Notes: generated by a model not told the origin, from the sequence alone. A stretch of DNA of 6,880 bases from Pseudomonadota bacterium (GCA_023423995.1 JAFAEL010000152.1:1-6880); one strand, 5' to 3'. Shown: positions 1 through 5,292, counted from the stretch's first letter. Numbers and translations: made by a program.

Positions 1-1163
1 CCCTCACGAATCCGGCCCGGGAGAACTGGCGGGACCTCGTCCCCTATCGCCAGGGCGTCATGATCCTCTACCAGGTCGCGCTGGCCCGCCATCTGGTCCG
101 CCTGGAACGGCAGGACGCCAATCCGCGGATCGTGATCCGCGAGATGTGGACCGGGAACGAGCACGCGATCGCCTTCCCGGAGGAGGCCTATTCGCTGGGC
201 GTCGATCCCGGCTACGAATTCGATACCGAGACGATCCGGTTCGGCTACTCGTCCATGACGACCCCGAACGAGACCTACGATTACAACCTGCACACCCGCG
301 AGCGCGTGCTCCGGAAGCGGCAGGAAATCCCGAGCGGCTTCGACTCCTCCCTCTACGTCACCCGCCGCCTGTTAGGCACCGCGCCGGACGGAGAGACCGT
401 CCCGATCTCGCTGGTGCATCGCCGCGACCTGAAGCTCGACGGGAGCGCACCCTGCCTTCTCTACGGCTACGGCTCCTATGGCTCGTCGATGTCGGCGTCC
501 TTCCGGACGAACCTTCTCTCCCTGGTCGACCGCGGCTTCGTCTACGCGATCGCGCATATCCGGGGCGGCACGGAAAAGGGCTGGCGCTGGTATCTGGACG
601 GCAAGCGCGAGAAAAAGACGAACACCTTCAAAGATTTCGTCGCCTGCGCGGAAGCCCTTGTTGAGGCAGGCTACACGAGCCGGAAGCGCCTCGTTGCGCT
701 CGGCGGGTCGGCTGGCGGCCTGCTGATGGGCGCAGTCGCGAACATGGCCGACGACCTGTTCGCCGGCATCGTCGCGGAGGTTCCGTTCGTCGACGTGCTG
801 AACACGATGCTCGACGGCGATCTGCCACTCACCCCGCCCGAATGGCCCGAATGGGGCAATCCGGGAACGGACGAGGCGGCGTTCCGGACGATCCTGTCCT
901 ACTCGCCCTACGACAACGTCCGCCCGCAGCCTTATCCGGCGATCCTCGCCCTCGGCGGCCTGACCGACCCACGCGTCACCTATTGGGAGCCCGCAAAGTG
1001 GGTCGCCCGGCTCCGCGGGACGATGACGGGGGGCGGTCCGGTCCTGCTGCGGATCAACATGGATGCCGGCCATGGCGGCGCGGCCGGCCGGTTCGACCGG
1101 CTCGACGAGGTCGGGCTGATCTACGCCTTCGCGCTCAAGGCGGCCGGCCTGCCGGAGGCCTGA
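1..1163 (+). CDS. ptrB: Oligopeptidase B (S9A serine peptidase), 5'-truncated by the window edge
   Basis: C-terminal 386 residues of a cytosolic serine peptidase that cuts short peptides after Arg or Lys; the whole enzyme is usually about 700 residues. The reading frame is open from position 3 with no start, so the ATG at 60 is internal, not the true start. The first part belongs to the end of the beta-propeller that screens out large substrates; the rest is the alpha/beta-hydrolase domain. The family hallmarks are visible: YGYGSYG, RGGTEKG, and the catalytic triad of Ser in GGSAGG (codon 708-710), Asp in GLTDPRV (966-968) and His in DAGHGG (1071-1073). The YWEPAKWVARLR block is typical of oligopeptidase B rather than prolyl oligopeptidase. 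One of the two acidic residues linked to basic-residue specificity in enterobacterial enzymes is proline here (codon 846-848). The 3' end overlaps the opposing gene by 43 bp. Confidence 0.95.
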   Translation, partial: LTNPARENWRDLVPYRQGVMILYQVALARHLVRLERQDANPRIVIREMWTGNEHAIAFPEEAYSLGVDPGYEFDTETIRFGYSSMTTPNETYDYNLHTRERVLRKRQEIPSGFDSSLYVTRRLLGTAPDGETVPISLVHRRDLKLDGSAPCLLYGYGSYGSSMSASFRTNLLSLVDRGFVYAIAHIRGGTEKGWRWYLDGKREKKTNTFKDFVACAEALVEAGYTSRKRLVALGGSAGGLLMGAVANMADDLFAGIVAEVPFVDVLNTMLDGDLPLTPPEWPEWGNPGTDEAAFRTILSYSPYDNVRPQPYPAILALGGLTDPRVTYWEPAKWVARLRGTMTGGGPVLLRINMDAGHGGAAGRFDRLDEVGLIYAFALKAAGLPEA

Positions 1164-1780
1164 TCTCCTTCCTCCGGCGGCCCGATTTTCTGTGTCTCCT
1201 CCGGGGGTTGCGCACGAAGCGTGCCGGTCAGCATGAACGCTTTGAACTCGTCCATGGAGGCGAATCGATGCTCCCCGGACGGCGTCTCCGCCCGGATCGA
1301 GCCGTCGGCATACATCACGTAGGAGTTGCCTCCGGCCTTGTAGGTGCCGACGACCTTGTCCGGCGGTGGCTTGGTCCCGCCACTCTGGTCGAGACGGTCT
1401 GAAGGTTCCGTCGCCGCCTCGTGTTCGGGCGTCCCCTCCTTGGATGCGGGGCTCCCGCCCGGCGCGGCAGCGTCGGGCTGATCCTGTGCGCTGGCCACGA
1501 TTGAATCCTGCAAAGGGCCCGCAGGCTCGGCCTCGATGGTTCCGGGGTCGGCATGTCGGCTGGCCGCGACCGTCAGCTGCCTGAGCGCCCTCTCCATCTG
1601 CGTGAGACGCCGGAGCGCAGCCGAGAGCCCGAGGAGGATGGCGCCTGCCGAGAAGCCGATCGCGCCCGCGACCACCATGGTCCAGCCACGTTCGATCCCG
1701 ACGAAGAGTGAGCCGGAATACATCGCGGCGAGACCGGCGACCATCATCGTGACGCCGAGCAGGGACAGGAAAACGCTCAT
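1121..1780 (-). CDS. Two-helix membrane protein with a conserved C-terminal motif, function unknown
   Basis: A 219-residue protein I cannot assign to a named function. Residues about 3-28 and 34-56 are hydrophobic and form two transmembrane helices joined by a short loop containing IERG. Next comes a short basic and amphipathic stretch (57-75), then a long low-complexity linker rich in Pro, Ala, Glu, Ser and Gly (about 76-142). A compact folded-looking segment (143-185) follows, with GTYKAGGNSYVMYADGSI, an acidic Thr-Pro turn and FASMDEFKAFM. Proteins with this plan, ending in a GNSYxMxADGSI-like segment, are from memory common as hypothetical proteins in rhizobia. The last helix is followed by a polar tail. 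The start at 1778-1780 has only a weak ribosome site (GAG just before ATG). The 3' end overlaps the oligopeptidase gene by 43 bp and the gene is divergent from sodB. Membrane location is well supported; the role is not. Confidence 0.8.
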   Translation of the reverse strand: MSVFLSLLGVTMMVAGLAAMYSGSLFVGIERGWTMVVAGAIGFSAGAILLGLSAALRRLTQMERALRQLTVAASRHADPGTIEAEPAGPLQDSIVASAQDQPDAAAPGGSPASKEGTPEHEAATEPSDRLDQSGGTKPPPDKVVGTYKAGGNSYVMYADGSIRAETPSGEHRFASMDEFKAFMLTGTLRAQPPEETQKIGPPEEGDQASGRPAALSAKA

Positions 1781-1937
1781 CTCAAGCTCGCGGCACCGAC
1801 GTGGAATGCACAGCCGCCCCGGGATAGGGCGGCGACTCGGGCCGAAGCTGAGCGTTTCGCCGTTGCTCCGGGCCGCCTACGGTCATAGATCGCTTGGCAT
1901 GGCCCGGTCGAACCCTTCGGGCCCGAGGAGATCCAAG
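1781..1937. promoter_or_regulatory. Divergent intergenic region between the membrane-protein gene and sodB
   Basis: These 157 bp must hold the promoters of both divergent genes. A perfect 7-bp inverted repeat (GCCGCCC at 1813-1819, GGGCGGC at 1827-1833, 7-nt loop) lies near the membrane-protein start and could be an operator or a leader hairpin. For sodB, TTGCTC followed 16 nt later by ATAGAT is a poor but possible sigma-70 pair. No EcfG-type element was found on either strand. Promoter assignments are weak. Confidence 0.4.
1925..1930 (+). promoter_or_regulatory. Ribosome binding site deciding the sodB start
   Basis: GAGGAG is complementary to the 16S rRNA 3' end and lies 7 nt before the ATG at 1938. 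It fixes the SOD start against the much longer open frame. Confidence 0.8.
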
Positions 1938-2534
1938 ATGACGTTCAGCTTGCCCGATCTGCCCTACGCTTATGATGCGCTGCAGCCGTACATGTCCAAG
2001 GAGACCCTCGAGTTCCACCACGACAAACACCACAAGGCCTACGTCGACACCGGGAACAACCTCCTGAAGGGCTCCGAGCTCGAAGGGAAGAGCGTCGAGG
2101 AGGTTGTCAAAGGGAGCTATGGCAAGAACCAGCCGCTCTTCAACAACGCCGGCCAGCACTACAACCACATCCATTTCTGGCAGTGGATGAAGCCGAATGG
2201 CGGCGGCCCGATCCCCGGCGCGCTCGAGAAGCGCATCAACGACGAGCTCGGCGGCGTCGAGAAGTTCAAGGCCGACTTCATCCAGGCGGGTGTTTCGCAG
2301 TTCGGCTCCGGCTGGGCCTGGCTGGCGGTGAAGAACGGCAAGCTCGAGATCATGAAGACGCCGAACGGCGAGAACCCGCTCGTGCATGGCGCGTCCCCGA
2401 TCCTCGGCGTCGACGTGTGGGAGCACTCCTACTACATCGATTACCGTAACCGGCGGCCCGACTACCTGAAGGCGTTTCTCGAGAACCTCGTGAATTGGGA
2501 GCATGTCGAGGAGATGCTCTCGAAGGCATCCTGA
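1938..2534 (+). CDS. sodB: Superoxide dismutase, Fe-type (Fe/Mn family)
   Basis: A 198-residue cytosolic enzyme that converts superoxide to oxygen and hydrogen peroxide; the length is normal for the family. The four metal ligands are present: His27 (EFHHDKHH), His77 (NHIHFW), Asp159 and His163 (DVWEH). Gln73 in NNAGQHYNH and Ala152 near the second metal shell are the Fe-type arrangement; Mn enzymes usually have Gly at the first position and Gln at the second. Alphaproteobacterial enzymes of this type can also be cambialistic, so the metal is not certain. The start at 1938 is chosen because GAGGAG (1925-1930) sits 7 nt upstream and the protein begins MTFSLPDLPYAY as in homologs; the frame stays open back to 1536 but that stretch does not resemble SOD. 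No signal peptide is seen. It converges with the deacetylase gene, leaving 7 bp between stops. Confidence 0.96.
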   Translation: MTFSLPDLPYAYDALQPYMSKETLEFHHDKHHKAYVDTGNNLLKGSELEGKSVEEVVKGSYGKNQPLFNNAGQHYNHIHFWQWMKPNGGGPIPGALEKRINDELGGVEKFKADFIQAGVSQFGSGWAWLAVKNGKLEIMKTPNGENPLVHGASPILGVDVWEHSYYIDYRNRRPDYLKAFLENLVNWEHVEEMLSKAS

Positions 2535-2541
2535 TCCCAGC

Positions 2542-3402
2542 CTATCCCCTCCCCGCTCCGGCCAAGGCCGGGGCGGGTACCAGCTGGATGTTCTGTTCGG
2601 CGAGGAGCCGCCCGAACGAGGGCGACGCCAGGTAGTCGAGCTCCCGCCCGCGCGCTTCGACCACTTCGTCCAGTCCTGCCGTGTCGCCGACCTCGCCGGG
2701 GTGGCACATGACGAGGTGCGAAGGTCCCGTCGCTTCGAGATAGGTCCGGAAGTCGCGATCCAGATCCCGCGCTGGATCGAACGGGCTGAAACCCGAGAAG
2801 CCTCCGTTCGTCCGGAAACCTGCCGCACGCGCCTGCGCGCCGAAGCCCCGCGACAGGCCGGACACGAGGAGAGCCTTGGGCGCGGCGAGGCGCCGGCGAA
2901 CGATGGACGCCAGGCTGTCCGCCGGATCCCGCAGCCAGACCCTTCCCGCAAGGCCACGGGCAACAAGCACGCCCAACAGCGCCTGCCTGATTCCAGGGAG
3001 TGCGTGGACATGCTGGTGTCCGTCGATGAAGTCCGGCGCGCGTCCCGTCCGCTCGCCGAAGGCGTCGAGCTGGCGCGCGAATTCGTCGGCGATCTCCCCA
3101 AGGGGAAGCCCCCCTCTCACGGCACCGGCGATCAAGCTGCCGAGCCGCGGCAGCTCGCCCGAAGGCGCGAGTGCCGGCATCCGCGCGAGCGGCGCGCGCC
3201 AGGTCAGGGTAAAATGAAGTCCGACACCGATGCGGGCGCCCAGTCCGGATAGCTGGGGGGCGAATGTCGGCCATCCCGGAGCATTCGTCATGGCGCTCGT
3301 CGCCGAGATGCGGCCCATTCCCGCGAGCGCAAGGATTCCGCGGCTCACGCCCTCGTTCATGGCGTAGTCATCCGCGCAAAGGACAATCTTCCGGATAGTC
3401 AT
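2542..3402 (-). CDS. ChbG/YdjC (HpnK-like) family carbohydrate deacetylase
   Basis: A 286-residue protein of the YdjC/ChbG family, metal-dependent enzymes that remove acetyl groups from N-acetylated sugars such as chito-oligosaccharides (ChbG) or N-acetylglucosaminyl hopanoids (HpnK). The signature positions are visible: the acidic pair in CADDYAMNEG (Asp11, Asp12), His63 in GVGLHFTLT, Asp127/His129/His131/His133 in DGHQHVH, the FRTNGGFSGF block (196-205) and CHPGE (233-237). Asp12, His63 and His129 are the likely metal ligands by family analogy. No signal peptide or membrane helix is evident, so it probably acts in the cytosol. The start ATG (3400-3402) has a good ribosome site, GAGGTGA, 7 nt upstream. 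It is divergent from a polyprenyl-phosphate-type glycosyltransferase, which suggests a lipid-linked or envelope sugar as substrate; that is inference. The Ala/Gly/Pro-rich C-terminus overlaps a strong DNA hairpin. Confidence 0.9.
   Translation of the reverse strand: MTIRKIVLCADDYAMNEGVSRGILALAGMGRISATSAMTNAPGWPTFAPQLSGLGARIGVGLHFTLTWRAPLARMPALAPSGELPRLGSLIAGAVRGGLPLGEIADEFARQLDAFGERTGRAPDFIDGHQHVHALPGIRQALLGVLVARGLAGRVWLRDPADSLASIVRRRLAAPKALLVSGLSRGFGAQARAAGFRTNGGFSGFSPFDPARDLDRDFRTYLEATGPSHLVMCHPGEVGDTAGLDEVVEARGRELDYLASPSFGRLLAEQNIQLVPAPALAGAGRG
2552..2577. other. Strong GC hairpin between converging sodB and deacetylase genes
   Basis: The + strand reads a 5' arm at 2552-2562 and a 3' arm at 2567-2577 that pair over about 11 bp, including one T-G wobble, around a 4-nt loop. 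It starts 17 bp after the sodB stop and lies inside the last codons of the deacetylase. There is no T-run on either side, so it is not a classical intrinsic terminator; it could stabilise the sodB mRNA 3' end or slow polymerase between converging genes. Confidence 0.4.
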
Positions 3403-3409
3403 CCCGGTC

Positions 3410-3416
3410 TCACCTC
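3410..3416 (-). promoter_or_regulatory. Ribosome binding site of the deacetylase gene
   Basis: On the minus strand GAGGTGA sits 7 nt before the ATG at 3402. It is close to the anti-16S consensus and supports that start. Confidence 0.7.
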
Positions 3417-3424
3417 AAGTCCGG

Positions 3425-4465
3425 ATGCTCCGCGAGATGCACGTGCGGCCGAACGCATACAGCCTGAACCCAATGAACGACCCCGGCCCCGAAATCGAGA
3501 TCAGCGTCGTTGTTCCGATCTACCGCGAGGCAGAAAGCGTCGAGCCGCTCTGCCGGCGCCTCGTCGCCGTGATGGAGCGCGTCGCGCACTCCTTCGAGGT
3601 GCTTTTCGTCGATGACGGCTCCGGGGACGATACGCTCCAGGCCATTCGGGCGCAGAACGCCCGCGATCCCAGGATCAAGGCCGTCTCGTTCAGCCGCAAC
3701 TTCGGGAAGGAGATTGCGATCGCCGCGGGCCTCGACCATGCCCGGGGGCGGGCTGTCGTCATCATGGATGCCGACCTGCAGCATCCGCCGGAGACGATCC
3801 CGGACTTCGTCGCGAAGTGGCGCGAAGGCTACGTCATGGTCTACGGGCAGCGGACTGACCGCTCGGGCGAAAGCCGAACCAAGCGCGGGTTCACGCACGC
3901 GTTCTATCGCCTCTTCGCCCGCTTCGGCGAAACCGAGTTGCCGGAGGGCGCCGGCGACTTCCGCCTGATCGACCGCAAGGGCGTGGAGGTGCTGCGCAGC
4001 CTCGGGGAACGGGCGCGCTTCTCGAAAGGTCTCTACGCCTGGATCGGGTTTCCGTCCGTGGGCGTGCCCTTCGTCGTCGAGGACCGCCAGTTCGGTGCGA
4101 CGAAGTGGAGCTTCCGCAAGCTCTTCCGCTTCGCGTTCGATGGGATCACCTCGTTCTCGACGGTCCCGCTGCGGGTCTGGACCTATCTCGGGGGCGTGAT
4201 CTCGCTCCTGTCGATCGGAGCGGCTATCTACTTCGCGATCCGCACGTTCCTGTTCGGCTCGGACGTGCCGGGCTACCCGTCGCTGATCGTGTCGCTGATG
4301 TTCTTCTCCGGCATCCAGCTGATGTCTCTGGGCATGATCGGCGAGTATGTCGGCCGGATCTTCGCCGAGGTGAAACGGCGCCCGCTCTATGTCGTGGCTG
4401 AGACGATCGGTCCCCAAGGCGCAACACCGCCGGTGAGAGAGGAACGAACTCTGTCGGCTGTGTAG
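3425..4465 (+). CDS. Membrane-anchored family-2 glycosyltransferase (GtrB/DPM1-type, polyprenyl-phosphate sugar synthase)
   Basis: A 346-residue inner-membrane enzyme expected to move a sugar from a nucleotide donor to undecaprenyl phosphate on the cytosolic face. The GT-A domain covers residues about 25-235: SVVVPIYREAE (27-37), the donor-binding VDDGS (62-66), MDADLQHP (114-121, metal/donor site), GAGDFRLIDR (175-184), RFSKGLYAWIGF (198-209) and GATKWSFRKL (224-233). Two C-terminal membrane helices follow at about 251-273 and 285-306, then a basic GRIFAEVKRRP segment, as in GtrB and related proteins. The donor sugar cannot be read from sequence. The start is uncertain: ATGs at 3425, 3437 and 3473 are in frame and none has a clear ribosome site. 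The one at 3473 fits homologs better and leaves 70 bp instead of 22 bp for promoters shared with the divergent deacetylase gene. It is not HpnI-like. Confidence 0.9.
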   Translation: MLREMHVRPNAYSLNPMNDPGPEIEISVVVPIYREAESVEPLCRRLVAVMERVAHSFEVLFVDDGSGDDTLQAIRAQNARDPRIKAVSFSRNFGKEIAIAAGLDHARGRAVVIMDADLQHPPETIPDFVAKWREGYVMVYGQRTDRSGESRTKRGFTHAFYRLFARFGETELPEGAGDFRLIDRKGVEVLRSLGERARFSKGLYAWIGFPSVGVPFVVEDRQFGATKWSFRKLFRFAFDGITSFSTVPLRVWTYLGGVISLLSIGAAIYFAIRTFLFGSDVPGYPSLIVSLMFFSGIQLMSLGMIGEYVGRIFAEVKRRPLYVVAETIGPQGATPPVREERTLSAV

Positions 4466-4479
4466 GACTGCCGCGGCCA

Positions 4480-4498
4480 AGCGGCCCGCGCGGCCGCT
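4480..4498 (+). other. Hairpin just downstream of the glycosyltransferase gene
   Basis: AGCGGCC (4480-4486) and GGCCGCT (4492-4498) form a perfect 7-bp stem with a 5-nt loop, 14 nt past the stop codon. No T-run follows, so it would be a 3'-UTR structure or a weak or factor-dependent terminator. Confidence 0.4.
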
Positions 4499-4560
4499 GG
4501 GTCCATCGCGAGACGCCGCAGACGCAACTCGCCGGCCAGGAGCTAAGCCTTCAGGGTTAT

Positions 4561-4624
4561 GGCGCGCCGGCCTGATCTGCGTAGACTTGCCTTTGCCTTC
4601 ATGCGGGAGGCGCAGACCACTTCG
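4561..4624 (+). ncRNA. Possible structured RNA or 3' UTR ending in the terminator
   Basis: This stretch shows base-pairing potential ahead of the intrinsic terminator: TCTGCG (4576-4581) can pair with CGCAGA (4611-4616), and inside it GCCTT (4595-4599) can pair with GAGGC (4607-4611). Either the glycosyltransferase mRNA has a 160-nt structured 3' end, or a small RNA starts within 4466-4575. No convincing promoter was found and no known RNA family was recognised. A short open frame from the ATG at 4559 runs through it but has no ribosome site. Confidence 0.25.
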
Positions 4625-4652
4625 CCCGCTCGGCCCGGCCGAGCGGGTTTTT
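4625..4652 (+). terminator. Intrinsic (Rho-independent) terminator
   Basis: CCCGCTCGG (4625-4633) and CCGAGCGGG (4639-4647) form a stem of at least 9 perfect base pairs around a 5-nt loop (10 bp if the loop is taken as 3 nt), followed at once by TTTTT (4648-4652). On the minus strand the hairpin is not followed by T residues, so it works for + transcripts, ending either the glycosyltransferase mRNA or a small RNA. Confidence 0.85.
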
Positions 4653-4813
4653 CTCTTGCGATACGGTCGTCAGTGCTGCCGGATCCCAGCAGGTGTTTGC
4701 CGGCCCCGAGGCGCGCCCGCCTGCTTCGCCGTGCTTGTCTCGCGTCTCGAAGAGGTTCCCCGGCGTATCGCGAGCCGCGACCCGGTCTCGTCAGGCTGCC
4801 CAGAGGAAAAGGT
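4653..4813. other. Non-coding stretch with a long-range inverted repeat
   Basis: No credible gene was seen here. CTTGCGATACG (4655-4665) and CGTATCGCGAG (4764-4774) can pair over 11 positions with one G-U wobble as + strand RNA, enclosing 98 nt; on the minus strand the same position is a C-A mismatch. On the minus strand TTTTCCT follows the tRNA 3' end within a few bases, but there is no hairpin forming a clear tRNA terminator. Confidence 0.35.
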
Positions 4814-4888
4814 TGGAGCGGGCGATCGGGATCGAACCGACGACATTCAGCTTGGGAAGCTGACGTTCTACCACTGAACTACGCCCGC
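4814..4888 (-). tRNA. tRNA-Gly, anticodon CCC, reads GGG
   Basis: The 75-nt cloverleaf folds completely by hand. The acceptor stem has seven perfect pairs (GCGGGCG at 4882-4888, CGCCCGC at 4818-4824), followed by discriminator U (4817) and an encoded CCA (4814-4816). The anticodon stem is five perfect pairs (4859-4863 with 4847-4851) around loop TTCCCAA, with anticodon CCC at 4854-4856. The T loop reads TTCGATC, closed by a GTCGG/CCGAT stem with one G-U pair. The D arm contains AGTGGTA. It has its own promoter and is transcribed toward lower coordinates. Confidence 0.97.
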
Positions 4889-4897
4889 GTGATGAGA

Positions 4898-4926
4898 GGC
4901 ATAGCAAGGCGAGCCGGGGTTGTCCA
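4898..4926 (-). promoter_or_regulatory. Sigma-70-type promoter of tRNA-Gly
   Basis: On the minus strand, TGGACA (4921-4926) and TATGCC (4898-4903) are separated by exactly 17 bp. The predicted start falls one or a few bases before the tRNA 5' end. The -35 box matches consensus at five of six positions; the -10 box is weaker, with three of six. Confidence 0.55.
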
Positions 4927-4954
4927 TGCCGGACGCGCTGGATCGCTCCGCCGA

Positions 4955-5191
4955 TTAGCGCATGTTGGGATCCCGCACGCCGAGTGGCTGCGGCTGCGGC
5001 GTTGCCTCGCCGCCATCAAGCACCGCTTCGAGCCGGTCGATCAGGCTTCGCAGGCCGGCCGGAAGCGGTGCCTGCAGAGTGTCGTGGTAGATGTGAGCGA
5101 GTTCGTGCCCGAGCTTGCCCAGGAGCATCGTGTCGCATCGACCCTCGAGGGTCGTGTCCGACGGGAACGAATTGCCGCGCATAGTCCGCAT
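4955..5191 (-). CDS. NepR-family anti-sigma factor, divergent paralog
   Basis: A 78-residue protein whose core (residues 27-54) lines up without gaps with the NepR family pattern, recalled as IGxxLRAxYDxVxxxPVPDRFLxLLxxL. Here it reads LGHELAHIYHDTLQAP and then LPAGLRSLIDRL. NepR proteins are small two-helix anti-sigma factors that hold the general-stress sigma factor EcfG until phosphorylated PhyR takes them away. Predicted helix 1 is about 21-40 and helix 2 about 45-58, joined by the P-x-P turn (Pro42, Pro44). The conserved DRF at the start of helix 2 is replaced by AGL, so binding strength or partner may differ. The N-terminus (1-20) and Pro/Gln-rich tail (60-78) look disordered, as is usual. 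The start is uncertain: ATGs at codons 1, 4 and 22 are possible and none has a strong ribosome site. No phyR or ecfG is adjacent. It lies 101 bp downstream of the erythromycin-esterase-like gene on the same strand. Confidence 0.75.
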   Translation of the reverse strand: MRTMRGNSFPSDTTLEGRCDTMLLGKLGHELAHIYHDTLQAPLPAGLRSLIDRLEAVLDGGEATPQPQPLGVRDPNMR

Positions 5192-5199
5192 GCGGGTTG

Positions 5200-5224
5200 A
5201 ACGGGATCGTACGAGGAGAGTTTC
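5200..5224 (-). promoter_or_regulatory. Possible EcfG-like promoter of the NepR-like gene
   Basis: On the minus strand GAAAC (5220-5224) is followed after 16 bp by CGTT (5200-5203), one mismatch from the EcfG consensus GGAAC-N16/17-CGTT. The predicted start would fall at or next to the first ATG, implying a leaderless mRNA or use of a later ATG. Confidence 0.3.
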
Positions 5225-5251
5225 AGCTCAGCCGCAAATATCAGCAACTTC

Positions 5252-5284
5252 TCTGGGGACAACCTTCCCGCGCGCCTCCCCAGA
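5252..5284. repeat. Inverted repeat between the esterase-like and NepR-like genes
   Basis: TCTGGGGA (5252-5259) and TCCCCAGA (5277-5284) are perfect 8-bp inverted arms around a 17-nt spacer, starting 9 bp past the esterase-like stop on the minus strand. Without a T-run it is a poor intrinsic terminator; it may be an mRNA 3' hairpin or an operator for the downstream gene. Confidence 0.45.
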
Positions 5285-5292
5285 TCAAAGGA

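Noticed and set aside
372..1073. 233-residue minus-strand frame inside the oligopeptidase gene
   Set aside because: Antisense shadow; the sense strand carries the full catalytic triad.
1536..1937. N-terminal extension of the sodB frame by 134 residues
   Set aside because: It overlaps the opposite-strand membrane-protein gene, does not resemble SOD, and a good ribosome site fixes the start at 1938.
1781..1937. EcfG promoter for sodB or the membrane-protein gene
   Set aside because: GGAAT occurs at 1803-1807 but nothing like GTT lies 16-17 bp beyond it; no GGAAC on either strand in this gap.
1782..3101. Long minus-strand open frame of 439 residues over sodB and the deacetylase
   Set aside because: Antisense and out-of-frame shadow of two confidently identified genes; composition is Arg/Ser/Pro-rich as expected of GC-rich shadows.
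2542..4465. HpnI/HpnK hopanoid glycosylation pair
   Set aside because: The deacetylase would fit HpnK, but the transferase has GtrB/DPM1-type motifs and helices, not those of HpnI, and no other hopanoid gene is present.
3410..4480. 356-residue minus-strand frame opposite the glycosyltransferase
   Set aside because: It is the antisense shadow of a gene with clear GT2 motifs; its His/Asp/Arg-rich composition is typical of such shadows.
4587..4877. A 96-residue + strand open frame ending in a GAGDRDRTDDIQLGKLTFYH-like peptide
   Set aside because: The end of this peptide is the reverse strand of the tRNA-Gly gene read as protein, a well-known false annotation. The overlapping frame 4559-5200 has the same problem and also covers the NepR-like gene.
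4653..4955. Genomic island integrated at the tRNA-Gly gene
   Set aside because: No integrase, no repeated tRNA 3' end and no change in coding character on either side were seen.
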